From the NCBI RefSeq assembly GCF_001424985.1, contig NZ_LMDA01000022.1, forward strand, positions 62,001-126,000: a stretch of 64,000 bases of DNA, read 5' to 3'. The DNA is from Rhizobium sp. Root1212. Its GTDB lineage: Bacteria > Pseudomonadota > Alphaproteobacteria > Rhizobiales > Rhizobiaceae. The notes under the pieces are model-generated. The model did no database searches. It saw only the letters and a list, made by a program, of their open reading frames with translations, and had not been told where the DNA came from. This document shows positions 49,025 through 58,961 of this stretch, piece by piece. The position numbers and the translations under genes are program-made. Position 1 is the stretch's first letter. Every line of letters starts with the position of its first letter.

Positions 49025-49999
49025 ATGAGCGGCAGCAACCCCTACCAGGGCAACTTCGGCACCCAGATGACGGGCCAGGTCAACTATGGCACGGACGCCG
49101 CCCCGGCTGCGGCTCCCGCCGGCGACCTGATCAAGGACACGACGACCGCGAATTTTACCCGCGACGTTCTGGAAGCCTCGCGCCAGCAGCCGGTGCTCGT
49201 CGATTTCTGGGCGCCCTGGTGCGGCCCCTGCAAGCAGCTGACGCCCGTCATCGAAAAGGTGGTGACGGAAGCCGCCGGCCGCGTAAAGCTCGTCAAGATG
49301 AACATCGACGACCATCCTTCGATCGCGGGTCAGCTCGGCATTCAATCCATTCCGGCCGTCATCGCCTTTTCCGGCGGCCGTCCGGTCGACGGCTTCATGG
49401 GCGCGCTGCCCGAAAGCCAGATACGCGAGTTCATCGACAAGGTCGCCGGCCCCGCCGTGGACCACCGGCAGGCGGAAATCGATGCGGCCCTTGGTGATGC
49501 CAAGGCGATGTTCGACGGCGGCGATATCGAAAATGCCGGTGGCCTCTATTCGGCCGTGCTGCAGGCCGATCCCGAAAACGCCGCCGCCGTTGCGGGCCTT
49601 GCCAATTGCCTGATCGCCATGGGCCAGCTTGCCGAAGCACGTCAGGCTCTGTCCAACCTGACGGAGACGATGGCCGCCGATGCGGCCGTAGCGGCCGTCA
49701 CGAAAAAGCTCGACCAGATCGAGGAAGCCCGCAAGCTCGGCGATCCGCAGGCGCTGGAACAGGCGCTTGCCGCCAACCCCGACGATCACGAAGCCCGGCT
49801 GAAGCTCGCCAAGATCCGCAATGTCGAAGGCGACCGCACGGCTGCAGCCGATCATCTGCTGACGATCATGAAGCGCGACCGCGCCTTCGACGACGATGGC
49901 GCGCGGCGCGAGCTTCTGAAATTCTTCGAGGTTTGGGGCGCAACCGATCCGGCAACGCTCGCTGCCCGGCGCAAGCTGTCCTCGATCCTGTTTTCGTAA
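49025..49999 (+). CDS. CnoX/YbbN-like thioredoxin with TPR domain
   Basis: 324 residues. The N-terminal thioredoxin domain (about 40-145) has an intact WCGPC redox site in FWAPWCGPCKQL. The C-terminal half is TPR-like (AAAVAGLANCLIAMGQLAEA and similar helices). CnoX proteins protect substrates from hypochlorous or thermal stress and pass them to GroEL. E. coli CnoX lacks a working CxxC, while many alphaproteobacterial ones keep it, as here. The start MSGSNPYQGN follows GTGAGGAG. Confidence 0.9.
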   Translation: MSGSNPYQGNFGTQMTGQVNYGTDAAPAAAPAGDLIKDTTTANFTRDVLEASRQQPVLVDFWAPWCGPCKQLTPVIEKVVTEAAGRVKLVKMNIDDHPSIAGQLGIQSIPAVIAFSGGRPVDGFMGALPESQIREFIDKVAGPAVDHRQAEIDAALGDAKAMFDGGDIENAGGLYSAVLQADPENAAAVAGLANCLIAMGQLAEARQALSNLTETMAADAAVAAVTKKLDQIEEARKLGDPQALEQALAANPDDHEARLKLAKIRNVEGDRTAAADHLLTIMKRDRAFDDDGARRELLKFFEVWGATDPATLAARRKLSSILFS

Positions 50000-50102
50000 G
50001 CGCGGACCCGGTCGCGTCCCTTGAGATTTGCGAGCGACGCACCATCTTTCTGCTCAAGGCCGGCCTTGGGCCGGCAGCCGGGCGATCAACGGGAAAACGC
50101 AG

Positions 50103-50783
50103 ATGCAAGTGGGAAATGCGCGTTATCTGAAACCGCAGGATTTGCCGGAAACATTGCCGGTCTTTCCCCTGACCGGCGTGCTGCTTCTACCCGGCGCGCA
50201 ACTGCCGCTCAATATCTTCGAGCCGCGCTATCTCGCCATGTTCGACGATGCGCTGGCGGGCAACCGGCTGATCGGCATGGTGCAACCCTCCTTCAGCGAG
50301 GGCGCGCAGGAGACCGCGAGCAATCCGCATCAGGCGCTCTGCAATGTCGGCTGCGTCGGCCGCATCACCTCCTTTGCCGAGATGGAGGACGGGCGTTATC
50401 TCATTTCGCTCACCGGCATCTGCCGTTTCCGATTGCTCAGCGAAAGCAACATGGTCAAGGGATACCGCACCTTCAAGACGGCGCCCTTCGCCACCGATCT
50501 TTCCTCCTCCGATGACGATACCCAGGTCGATCGCAACGCTCTTCTCGCGGCGTTCCGGGCCTATCTCGAGGCCAACAAGCTGGAGGCGGACTGGGAAAGC
50601 GTCGAGCGCGCCAGCAACCGCACTCTGGTCAATTCGCTCGCGATGATGTCGCCCTATGGTCCCGCGGAAAAGCAGGCGCTGCTGGAAGCGCCCGATTTGA
50701 AATCGCGGGCGGAAACCCTGATCGCCATCACCGAGATCGTGCTTGCCCGCAATTTCGGCGATATCGAAACCCTGCTGCAATAG
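50103..50783 (+). CDS. Lon N-terminal (substrate-binding) domain protein
   Basis: 226 residues from [12 protein letters not shown]. It carries only the LON substrate-binding domain: [19 protein letters not shown] and [14 protein letters not shown] at the front, GCVGRITSF in the middle. It has no ATPase or protease domain. Function is unknown. Stand-alone Lon-N proteins are common in alphaproteobacteria. It ends 7 bases before the Trm112-like gene. Confidence 0.9.
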   Translation: MQVGNARYLKPQDLPETLPVFPLTGVLLLPGAQLPLNIFEPRYLAMFDDALAGNRLIGMVQPSFSEGAQETASNPHQALCNVGCVGRITSFAEMEDGRYLISLTGICRFRLLSESNMVKGYRTFKTAPFATDLSSSDDDTQVDRNALLAAFRAYLEANKLEADWESVERASNRTLVNSLAMMSPYGPAEKQALLEAPDLKSRAETLIAITEIVLARNFGDIETLLQ

Positions 50784-50790
50784 GCCGGAC

Positions 50791-50979
50791 ATGGAAGACA
50801 GAACCAGCCGGGTCGATCCCAAACTGCTCGAACTGCTCGTCTGCCCGCTGACCAAGGGGCGGCTGAGCTACCATGCCGATGCCGGCGAACTGATCTCGGA
50901 AAAGGCGAAACTCGCCTATCCGATCCGCGACGGCATTCCGATCATGCTGATCTCCGAAGCGCGCAAGATCGAGGACTGA
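50791..50979 (+). CDS. Trm112-family small protein
   Basis: 62 residues. [14 protein letters not shown] and the [13 protein letters not shown] stretch are the Trm112/YcaR signature. Eukaryotic Trm112 activates methyltransferases, and bacterial members usually have a reduced zinc site, as here with a single Cys. It is preceded by CCGGAC and lies 7 bases after the Lon-N gene. Confidence 0.92.
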   Translation: MEDRTSRVDPKLLELLVCPLTKGRLSYHADAGELISEKAKLAYPIRDGIPIMLISEARKIED

Positions 50980-50983
50980 TCCT

Positions 50984-52207
50984 TCAGATGGGCTGACCGG
51001 CCAAGAGCTTCGGATGGTTCTGACTGGCCACGCCTTCCGCTTGTTTGATGAAGAAGGACTTGAGCGTCGGCAGGCGATCGACGAGGCCGAGGCCGAAATC
51101 GCGCAAGGCCCGGACCGGCGTGATGTCGTTGGAAAACAGCCGGTTCAACACATCGGTCGTCACCCCCATGCGGAAGGTGTCGAAACGACGCCACCCCTGA
51201 TAGCGCTCCAGCACCGCCAGCGAACCGATATCGAGGCCGAGGCGGTCGGCATCAACGATGGTTTCGGCAAGGGCTGCGACATCCTTGAAGCCGAGATTGA
51301 GGCCCTGGCCGGAAATCGGGTGGATGCCGTGGGCGGCATCGCCGGCCAGCGCGAAACGCGGCGCGACGAATTCGCGCGCCAGCGTCAGGCCGAGCGGAAA
51401 GGCACGGCGGCCACCGACGACCTTCAGCGTGCCGAGCTTGTGGCCGAAACGGCGCTCCAGCTCTTCCTCGAACACCAGATCGTCGCCACGGACGAGCTTC
51501 TCGGCGTCGGCGGTGCGTTCCGTCCAAACGAGCGAGGAACGGTTGTTGCGCAACGGCAGGGTGGCGAATGGGCCAGCGGGAAGAAAGTGCTCCTCGGCCG
51601 TGCCGTTGTGCGGCCGCTCATGCTCGACGGTGGTGACGATGCCGGACTGGCCGTAATCGAAATCCACCGTCTTGATGCCGGCGGCGGTACGAAGCTTCGA
51701 GCGCACGCCGTCGCAGGCGACCAGCAGCCGTGCCTCGAGCGCTTCACCGTTGCCAAGGGTCGCGGACACGGCGTGATCGCCGCTCCTAAAACCATCGACA
51801 GGCGTCGAATGCCTGATCTCGACGCCCAGCCGGTCGGCTGCGGTGCGCAAGGCGCCGACCATCACGACATTCGGCACCATATGGGCGAAAGGGCGGCCAG
51901 CGGCTTCCGCCTCGCCGGCGCCTTCGAAGGTCAGGAAAACCGGGCGCACGGGATCGGCCGCCTTCGAATCGGTGATCACCATGCGGCGGATCGGCTCGGC
52001 TTCCGGCTCGATCTCGGCCCAGACGCCAAGCGCCTCCAGCATGTGCGAGGCGGCAGACGCAATCGCCGAAGCGCGCTCGTCCTTCCTCCAGGCACCGTCC
52101 GGCGCACCATCCACCAACGTCACGGCAAGATGCGGCGCCGCCGATTTGAGCGCCACGGCCAGGGACAGGCCGACATAGCCGCCACCCGCAATGAGCACAT
52201 CGATCAT
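50984..52207 (-). CDS. UbiH/UbiF-family FAD monooxygenase (ubiquinone biosynthesis)
   Basis: 407 residues from MIDVLIAGGGYVG. FAD motif AGGGYVGLSLA, the ACDGVRSKLR segment, and the second FAD motif GDAAHGIHPISGQGLNLGFKD are all diagnostic of the UbiH/UbiF/VisC group that hydroxylates ubiquinone precursors. Which ring position cannot be decided by eye, and alphaproteobacteria use several paralogues such as UbiL and UbiM. The ATG at 52234 is possible but lies near the tesB leader region. Confidence 0.88.
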   Translation of the reverse strand: MIDVLIAGGGYVGLSLAVALKSAAPHLAVTLVDGAPDGAWRKDERASAIASAASHMLEALGVWAEIEPEAEPIRRMVITDSKAADPVRPVFLTFEGAGEAEAAGRPFAHMVPNVVMVGALRTAADRLGVEIRHSTPVDGFRSGDHAVSATLGNGEALEARLLVACDGVRSKLRTAAGIKTVDFDYGQSGIVTTVEHERPHNGTAEEHFLPAGPFATLPLRNNRSSLVWTERTADAEKLVRGDDLVFEEELERRFGHKLGTLKVVGGRRAFPLGLTLAREFVAPRFALAGDAAHGIHPISGQGLNLGFKDVAALAETIVDADRLGLDIGSLAVLERYQGWRRFDTFRMGVTTDVLNRLFSNDITPVRALRDFGLGLVDRLPTLKSFFIKQAEGVASQNHPKLLAGQPI

Positions 52208-52352
52208 CGGCTTACTCCCGTTACTCTTGAGCATTCGTTTGAGCCTATATAGAGCATTGATCCCACTGTTCCTACCGCCCGAACGTCGATGTCATGGTTT
52301 TGCATGGCCAGAGCGCGCTTCGGTCGCAGGCGAAACGAGATGGAGAATAACG

Positions 52353-53228
52353 ATGGCCGACACTGCCGCTCCGATGGATGTGCTGCTCCAGACACTCGAT
52401 CTGGAAAAGCTGGAGGAAAACCTGTTTCGCGGGCGCTCGCCGCAGGCCGGTTGGCAGCGCGTCTTCGGTGGACAGGTGATCGGCCAGGCCCTTGTCGCCG
52501 CCCAGCGCACCGTCGATGAAGGGCGATACGTGCATTCGCTGCATGCCTATTTCATGCGGCCGGGCGATCCTTCCCTGCCGATCATCTACGAGGTGGACCG
52601 CATCCGCGACGGATCGAGCTTCGCCACCCGCAACGTCATCGCCATCCAGCACGGCAAGGCGATCTTCTCGATGTCGGCCTCGTTCCAGTATGATGAAGGC
52701 GGGTTCGAGCATCAGGTCGCCATGCCGAAGGTGAAGATGCCGGAAGAACTGCTGGGCGAGGAGGAGATCAAGACGATGTTCCTCGCCAATGCGCCCGAAG
52801 CGATCCGCCGCTACTGGGAGCGCCCGCGGCCGATCGAAATCCGCCCGGTCTCGCTGACCCACTATTTCTCCCGCCACAAGCTGGAACCGTCGCAGGACGT
52901 CTGGGTAAAGACTGTCGGCACCGTCCCGGACGAGCGCCATATCCAGGCGGCGATCCTTGCCTATCTCTCGGATATGACGCTGCTCGATACCGCGCTTTAT
53001 GCCCACGGCACCTCGGTCTTCGACCGCACCCTGCAGGTGGCGAGCCTCGACCATTCCATGTGGTTCCACCGCCCCTGCCGCATGGACGACTGGCTGCTCT
53101 ACACCCAGGACAGCCCGAGCGCGTCGGGAGCCCGCGGCATGACCCGCGGCAGCCTTTTCGACCGCTCCGGCGCGCTGATCGCCTCAGTCGCCCAAGAAGG
53201 ACTGATCCGCAAGAAGGCATCTGAATAA
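52353..53228 (+). CDS. tesB: Acyl-CoA thioesterase II
   Basis: 291 residues from MADTAAPMDVL. Double hot-dog fold. RSPQAGWQRVFGGQVIGQAL, YLSDMTLLDTAL (catalytic Asp region) and SLDHSMWFHRP are typical. It hydrolyses medium and long acyl-CoA. An earlier open stretch lacks a ribosome-binding site. AGATGGAGAATAACG precedes the chosen ATG. A terminator lies about 60 bases downstream. Confidence 0.93.
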   Translation: MADTAAPMDVLLQTLDLEKLEENLFRGRSPQAGWQRVFGGQVIGQALVAAQRTVDEGRYVHSLHAYFMRPGDPSLPIIYEVDRIRDGSSFATRNVIAIQHGKAIFSMSASFQYDEGGFEHQVAMPKVKMPEELLGEEEIKTMFLANAPEAIRRYWERPRPIEIRPVSLTHYFSRHKLEPSQDVWVKTVGTVPDERHIQAAILAYLSDMTLLDTALYAHGTSVFDRTLQVASLDHSMWFHRPCRMDDWLLYTQDSPSASGARGMTRGSLFDRSGALIASVAQEGLIRKKASE

Positions 53229-53287
53229 ATCTTGGGCATGAAATATTTTCTGCTCATTTTTTAGACAAAACTATTGTCATATTTTTC

Positions 53288-53326
53288 ACCCTTCGCCGTA
53301 GCGATCCGGCGGAGGGTTATTTTTTG
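53288..53326 (+). terminator. Rho-independent terminator of tesB
   Basis: ACCCTTCGCCG and CGGCGGAGGGT (one G-T pair) with an 8-base loop, then TATTTTTTG. Confidence 0.9.
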
Positions 53327-53362
53327 TCGTCTTTTCACAGGCTTATCCATCCCGTTCGAATC

Positions 53363-53378
53363 TGGCACGCCCCTTGAA
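53363..53378 (+). promoter_or_regulatory. Sigma-54 (-24/-12) promoter element of glnK-amtB
   Basis: TGGCAC-N5-TTGAA, 52 bases before glnK. The -24 GG is perfect, while the -12 element has GA in place of GC. NtrC/RpoN control of glnK-amtB is the rule in alphaproteobacteria, which supports the call. Confidence 0.65.
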
Positions 53379-53411
53379 TGGAGAAAGGCGACGGCGCGGA
53401 GCCGCAGATGA

Positions 53412-53768
<357 letters not shown>

Positions 53769-53793
53769 TTCGGCCGTAGGGGAGCTTTATTCC

Positions 53794-55227
53794 ATGTCAG
53801 ATTTCAAACTTTCCACCCCGCTCGGACGCATCGGCACGGCTGCCGCAGCGTTCTTTGCCCCGGTCGTCGCCTTCGCACAGGAAACCGCACCCGCGGCAAC
53901 CGAGGCTGCAGCGGCTGCCGCCCCTGCCATGACCGTCGACAAGGGCGATACGACCTGGATGCTACTTTCCAGCATCCTCGTTCTGCTGATGATCGTGCCC
54001 GGCCTCGCGCTGTTTTACGGCGGCCTCGTTCGCGCCAAAAACATGCTCTCAGTGCTGATGCAGGTGATGATGATCGCCGCCGTCGCGATGATCGTCTGGG
54101 TCACCTATGGCTACTCGCTGGCTTTCACCGATGGCGGTTCGCTGAACAGCTTCGTCGGCGGCTTTTCCAAGGTCTTCCTGGCGGGCGTCGATACGACGAC
54201 GCTGTCGGAAAGCTTCTCAAAGGGTGTGGCCATTCCCGAACTGGTCTTCGTCTGCTTCCAGATGACCTTCGCCGCCATCACCCCGGCGCTGATCGTCGGC
54301 GCCTTCGCCGAGCGCATCAAATTCTCCGCTGTCATCCTGTTCACCATCCTGTGGCTCACCTTCGTCTATTTCCCGATGGCCCATATGGTCTGGTTCTGGG
54401 GCGGCCCGAGCGCCTATGACGGTCCGACCGGCCTGATCTTCGGCTTCGGCGCGATCGACTTTGCCGGCGGCACCGTCGTTCACATCAATGCCGGTATCGC
54501 AGGCCTCGTCGGCGCGATCATGGTCGGCAAGCGCGTCGGCTTCGGCAAGGACATGATGGCACCCCACTCCATGACCCTCACCATGGTCGGCGCCTCGCTG
54601 CTGTGGGTCGGCTGGTTCGGCTTCAATGCCGGCTCCAACCTCGAATCGAACGCCTATGCGGCGCTTGCGATGATCAACACCTTCGTCGCCACCGCAGCCG
54701 CCATCGTCTCCTGGTCGCTCGTCGAAACCTATGGCCGCGGCAAGGCCTCGATGCTGGGTGCGGCCTCAGGTGCCGTCGCCGGCCTCGTGGTGATCACGCC
54801 GGCTGCCGGCTTCGTCGGGCCGATGGGCGCCATCGTCATGGGCCTCGTGGTTTCGCCGATCTGCTACTTCTTCGTGAGCACCGTGAAGAACAAGTTCGGC
54901 TATGACGACACCGCCGACGTCTTCGGCGTACACGGTATCGGCGGCATCGTCGGCGCGTTGCTGACCGGCGTCTTCGTCAATCCGGCCCTCGGCGGCGCCG
55001 GCATCGTCGATTATTCGACGGCCGACTTCGCCGCAAGCTACGCCGGCACGGCAACCCAGGTCTGGGCGCAGTTCAAGGGCGTGATCGTCACGCTGCTGTG
55101 GTCGGGCATCGGCTCGGCGATCCTCTACAAGATCGTCGATCTCGTCGTCGGCCTCCGGGTCGTAACCGAAGCCGAGCGCGAAGGTCTCGACCTCTCCTCC
55201 CACGGCGAAGCTGCCTACCACTCCTGA
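53794..55227 (+). CDS. amtB: Ammonium transporter AmtB
   Basis: 477 residues. A signal-peptide-like N-terminus (about 1-28, up to FAQE) and then about eleven helices. The pore twin-His residues lie in VVHINAGIAGLVGAI and FGVHGIGGIVGALL. ALFYGGLVRAKNMLS and FAGGTV are family hallmarks. It forms trimers in the inner membrane that move ammonium and are gated by GlnK. It is the second gene of glnK-amtB. Two hairpins follow. Confidence 0.96.
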   Translation: MSDFKLSTPLGRIGTAAAAFFAPVVAFAQETAPAATEAAAAAAPAMTVDKGDTTWMLLSSILVLLMIVPGLALFYGGLVRAKNMLSVLMQVMMIAAVAMIVWVTYGYSLAFTDGGSLNSFVGGFSKVFLAGVDTTTLSESFSKGVAIPELVFVCFQMTFAAITPALIVGAFAERIKFSAVILFTILWLTFVYFPMAHMVWFWGGPSAYDGPTGLIFGFGAIDFAGGTVVHINAGIAGLVGAIMVGKRVGFGKDMMAPHSMTLTMVGASLLWVGWFGFNAGSNLESNAYAALAMINTFVATAAAIVSWSLVETYGRGKASMLGAASGAVAGLVVITPAAGFVGPMGAIVMGLVVSPICYFFVSTVKNKFGYDDTADVFGVHGIGGIVGALLTGVFVNPALGGAGIVDYSTADFAASYAGTATQVWAQFKGVIVTLLWSGIGSAILYKIVDLVVGLRVVTEAEREGLDLSSHGEAAYHS

Positions 55228-55235
55228 GCAATTCG

Positions 55236-55258
55236 GGAGGCCGGACAAGCCGGCCTCC
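55236..55258 (+). terminator. Hairpin after amtB
   Basis: GGAGGCCGG and CCGGCCTCC, perfect 9-bp stem with loop ACAAG, 9 bases after the stop. There is no T-run, so it probably stabilises or attenuates rather than fully terminates. Confidence 0.6.
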
Positions 55259-55303
55259 GGTCCATTTCCGTCGTGGTTTCGTGTGGCACGGAACCACCTT
55301 TGG

Positions 55304-55332
55304 CCCGGATGCATCGTGCATCCGGGTCTTTT
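55304..55332 (+). terminator. Rho-independent terminator of glnK-amtB
   Basis: CCCGGATGCA and TGCATCCGGG form a perfect 10-bp stem with loop TCG, followed by TCTTTTTG. Confidence 0.9.
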
Positions 55333-55364
55333 TGTCGGAAGACCCGGTAAACGAAGCGTCAAGG

Positions 55365-55379
55365 TTAATGTCGCATTAA
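55365..55379. promoter_or_regulatory. CtrA-type box upstream of ftsK
   Basis: TTAA (55365-55368), N7, TTAA (55376-55379), inside the perfect inverted repeat GTTAATG-TCG-CATTAAC. It lies 69 bases before the ftsK start, where cell-cycle control by CtrA would be expected. Confidence 0.6.
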
Positions 55380-55447
55380 CTCTGCCCGGTTTACGATGAC
55401 GGCAGGTGCGCTATGCGCTTTGCAGACAGGAACGGGCAGCAGGCAAC

Positions 55448-58096
55448 ATGAGCAGAGGCAATCAGGCGGTGTTCGACAACCGTTCCAACAGGTTTGTGCT
55501 TTCCACCTTCGTATGGCGCCAGATCGCGAGCCTCATCGGCTTTGCGATCTTCGTGGGTATCGGCTTCATCATCGCCGCGCTCTCCACCTGGAACGTCAAC
55601 GACCCGAGCTTCTCCTATGCCACGGTCGAGGAGCCGACCAACATCCTCGGCTATACCGGGGCTGCCATTGCCGATCTCTTCATGCAGTTCTTCGGCATTG
55701 CCAGCGTCGTGGCGCTGCTGCCGGTCGTCGCCTGGGCGCTGGTGCTGATCTTCGCAAAGCCCTTCGACAAGATCCACAAGCGGCTCGCCGCCTGGTTCGG
55801 CGGCTCGGTGCTGGCGTCTGCCGCGCTCAGCTGCGTGCCCGCCCCCGTCACCTGGCCGCTGCCCAACGGCCTCGGCGGCGTCTTCGGCGATATGATCCTG
55901 CGGTTTCCCGCCCTCTTCACCGGCGCCTACCCGACCGGGACCTTCGCCACGGTCGTTGCCGGCATTCTCTCCCTGCCCTGCGCCTGGATGCTGATCTATG
56001 CCGCCGGCCTGATCGCCGTCGCCGACCCGGAAGACGAAATCGAAGAGCCGGTGGAAACGCCGAGCAAGGCACGCACCATCAGCGACGAACTCGATGACGA
56101 AGGGCAGGAAGGCATCATCATGGTGCTGGCCGGCGCTCTCACCCATATGCGCTATACCGCACAGGCCCGCATGCGCCGCCTCTTCGGCATGTCGGCCCGT
56201 AAGCCTCGCCGCGAATACGACGAACCCTATGATTTCAACGGTGACGAATTCGGCACTTTGAACGAACCTTCCCGCCCGAAAGCCGTCACCCGTGGCGAAC
56301 GGATCGAACCCTCCCTCGACCGTTCCGAACGCCGCACCGTCAGCGCCCCCTCGATTTCCCTCGGCGATGAAGAGGAGGATGACGACGATCTGGCTGCGGT
56401 AACCCGTGTGCCGGATGGCATTCTCAGCGACGACGAAGACGACGATCCGGCCGCCGACTGGGCGCCAATGGCCGCCCCGCGCAAGCAGGTGCCGCAGGCC
56501 ATGGGCCGTGTCACGGCCGCTGCTCCGCGCCCGAAGCCAAGCCCGCGCCAGGACCGCGAAGCACAATCTTCCTTCGTTGCCGATGATGGCGATTTCGCCC
56601 TGCCGCCGCTGCATTTCCTGGCAGAGCCGAAGAGCGTTGCCCGCGATGCCACCCTGTCCGCCGATGCTCTGGAACAGAACGCCCGCATGCTGGAAGGTGT
56701 GCTGGAGGATTTCGGCGTCAAGGGTGAGATCATCCATGTGCGCCCCGGCCCGGTCGTGACCCTCTACGAACTGGAGCCTGCTCCCGGCATCAAGTCCTCC
56801 CGCGTCATCGGTCTTGCCGACGACATCGCCCGTTCGATGAGCGCAATCGCCGCCCGCGTCGCCGTCGTGCCCGGCCGCAACGCCATCGGCATCGAACTGC
56901 CGAACCAGCGCCGCGAAACCGTCTACCTGCGCGAACTGATCGGCAGCCGCGACTTCGAGCAGAGCAAGGCCAAGCTCGCCATGGCGCTCGGCAAGAATAT
57001 CGGCGGCGAGCCCGTCATCGCCGATATCGCCAAAATGCCGCATCTGCTCGTCGCCGGCACCACCGGTTCGGGTAAATCGGTGGCCATCAACACCTTCATC
57101 CTGTCGCTGCTCTATCGCCTGACGCCGGACCAGTGCCGCCTGATCATGATCGACCCGAAGATGCTGGAACTGTCCGTCTATGACGGCATCCCGCATCTGC
57201 TTTCGCCGGTCGTCACCGATCCGAAGAAGGCCGTCGTCGCGCTGAAATGGACCGTGCGCGAGATGGAGGAACGCTACAAGAAGATGTCCAAGATCGGCGT
57301 GCGCAACATCGACGGCTTCAACAGCCGCGTCGAGCAGGCGCTGGCCAAGGGTGAAACCATCAGTCGCACGGTTCAGACCGGCTTCGACCGCCAGACCGGC
57401 GAGGCCACCTACGAGACCGAGGAATTCGACCTGCAGCCGATGCCCTATATCGTCGTGATCATCGACGAAATGGCCGACCTGATGATGGTCGCCGGCAAGG
57501 ACATCGAAGGCGCGGTGCAGCGCCTTGCTCAGATGGCCCGCGCCGCCGGCATCCACGTCATCATGGCGACGCAGCGCCCCTCCGTCGACGTCATCACCGG
57601 CACGATCAAGGCCAACTTCCCGACCCGCATCTCCTTCCAGGTGACGTCGAAGATCGACAGCCGCACCATTCTCGGCGAACAGGGCGCCGAACAGCTGCTC
57701 GGCATGGGCGACATGCTCTACATGGCCGGCGGCGGCCGCATCCAGCGCGTGCACGGCCCCTTCGTTTCGGATACCGAAGTCGAGGAAGTCGTCTCCTACC
57801 TCAAGACCCAGGGCGCGCCGCAATATCTCGATGCCATCACCGAAGATGATGACGAGGAAGGCGATGGCGGCGGCCCGGCCGGCACCGGCAATCTCGGCGA
57901 ATCCGACGATCCTTACGATCAGGCGGTGGCAATCGTGCTGCGCGACGGCAAGGCCTCGACCTCCTACGTCCAGCGCCGCCTCGGCATCGGCTACAACCGC
58001 GCGGCCTCGCTGATCGAGCGCATGGAGCAGGAGGGCATCATCAGTGCTGCCAACCACGCCGGAAAGCGCGAAATCCTCGTGCCGACGGAAGACTGA
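55448..58096 (+). CDS. ftsK: DNA translocase FtsK
   Basis: 882 residues from [11 protein letters not shown]. About four N-terminal transmembrane helices (30-190) anchor it at the septum. A Glu/Asp/Arg-rich linker (210-400) follows, then the motor domain with Walker [13 protein letters not shown] and Walker [14 protein letters not shown]. The C-terminal gamma winged helix ([20 protein letters not shown], then [18 protein letters not shown]) reads KOPS sequences. It pumps chromosome termini and activates XerCD at dif. xerC is also in this window. A CtrA-type box precedes it. Confidence 0.95.
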   Translation: MSRGNQAVFDNRSNRFVLSTFVWRQIASLIGFAIFVGIGFIIAALSTWNVNDPSFSYATVEEPTNILGYTGAAIADLFMQFFGIASVVALLPVVAWALVLIFAKPFDKIHKRLAAWFGGSVLASAALSCVPAPVTWPLPNGLGGVFGDMILRFPALFTGAYPTGTFATVVAGILSLPCAWMLIYAAGLIAVADPEDEIEEPVETPSKARTISDELDDEGQEGIIMVLAGALTHMRYTAQARMRRLFGMSARKPRREYDEPYDFNGDEFGTLNEPSRPKAVTRGERIEPSLDRSERRTVSAPSISLGDEEEDDDDLAAVTRVPDGILSDDEDDDPAADWAPMAAPRKQVPQAMGRVTAAAPRPKPSPRQDREAQSSFVADDGDFALPPLHFLAEPKSVARDATLSADALEQNARMLEGVLEDFGVKGEIIHVRPGPVVTLYELEPAPGIKSSRVIGLADDIARSMSAIAARVAVVPGRNAIGIELPNQRRETVYLRELIGSRDFEQSKAKLAMALGKNIGGEPVIADIAKMPHLLVAGTTGSGKSVAINTFILSLLYRLTPDQCRLIMIDPKMLELSVYDGIPHLLSPVVTDPKKAVVALKWTVREMEERYKKMSKIGVRNIDGFNSRVEQALAKGETISRTVQTGFDRQTGEATYETEEFDLQPMPYIVVIIDEMADLMMVAGKDIEGAVQRLAQMARAAGIHVIMATQRPSVDVITGTIKANFPTRISFQVTSKIDSRTILGEQGAEQLLGMGDMLYMAGGGRIQRVHGPFVSDTEVEEVVSYLKTQGAPQYLDAITEDDDEEGDGGGPAGTGNLGESDDPYDQAVAIVLRDGKASTSYVQRRLGIGYNRAASLIERMEQEGIISAANHAGKREILVPTED

Positions 58097-58202
58097 AGAA
58101 CCGGGAGTAAGCCCCGGCGATAGACACAAGAATGTGCATGGATCGCGCCTTGACGCTGCCGCAGTTGCGCGCCACATCACACGCATGAACAAGGAGACTG
58201 CA

Positions 58203-58850
58203 ATGACGAAGACCGCCCGTAACGACATCACGCCGCCCCTGTCGCGACGGTCCTTCGTTTTCGGGCTGGCCATGCTGTCCGTCCTTGCGGCCACCGGCCT
58301 TCCGCTCGAACCAGCCATGGCACAGCAGAATGCCGTCGCCCAGAAGATCGCCGACCATTTCGCCTCGGTGAAGACCATGGCGGGCGAGTTCGTACAGTTC
58401 GGCCCGCGCGGCGAGCAGACCGGCGGCAAATTCTATATCAGCCGTCCCGGCAAGATCCGCTTCAACTACGAAGCCCCCTCGCCGATGCGCGTGATCGCCG
58501 ACGGCAAGGTCGTCGTCATCGGCAACCAGAAGCTCAAGACCTGGGACCTCTATCCGCTCTCCAAGACGCCACTGAAGCTGCTTCTTTCCGACACCATCGA
58601 TCTTTCCAGCAAGATGGTGCGCGACGTGCGCGAGGAGCCGGACCTGATCACCATCGTCCTCGGCGACAAGAGCATCTTCGGCGACGCGACCATCACCATG
58701 ATGTTCGACCCCAAGACCTACGACCTGCGCCAGTGGACGATCTCCGACGCCCAGAAGAAGGATACGTCGGTGATGATCTTCAACGTCAAGACCGGTGTGC
58801 CGATGGACGATGCCGTCTTCAAGGTTCCCTACGACGACATCCGCAAGTAA
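58203..58850 (+). CDS. lolA: LolA-like outer-membrane lipoprotein carrier
   Basis: 215 residues from MTKTARNDITPP, with AAGGAG 6 bases ahead. An ATG at 58185 is possible. The signal peptide includes a twin-arginine-like SRRSFVFG then a hydrophobic stretch ending PAMAQQ, so the route could be Tat or Sec. The mature part has KTMAGEFVQFGPRGEQTGGK and SRPGKIRFNYEAPSPM, the LolA/LolB-like barrel start. It ferries lipoproteins through the periplasm. Confidence 0.9.
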   Translation: MTKTARNDITPPLSRRSFVFGLAMLSVLAATGLPLEPAMAQQNAVAQKIADHFASVKTMAGEFVQFGPRGEQTGGKFYISRPGKIRFNYEAPSPMRVIADGKVVVIGNQKLKTWDLYPLSKTPLKLLLSDTIDLSSKMVRDVREEPDLITIVLGDKSIFGDATITMMFDPKTYDLRQWTISDAQKKDTSVMIFNVKTGVPMDDAVFKVPYDDIRK

Positions 58851-58961
58851 TTCCAAGCCTTTTGTGGACAGAGCGCTTCCACCCGGCGACACAGGCGCCG
58901 GCGGGTTGTGGCAAGCCGCCAAACTTGCTTAAACAGGCCCTTCTCGAAAAGGGCTTTCCCC

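Noticed and set aside
55391-58429. 1012-codon open frame opposite ftsK
   Set aside because: Shadow of the ftsK and lolA frames. Its composition (His/Asp/Gly/Val rich) is typical of antisense GC-rich frames.
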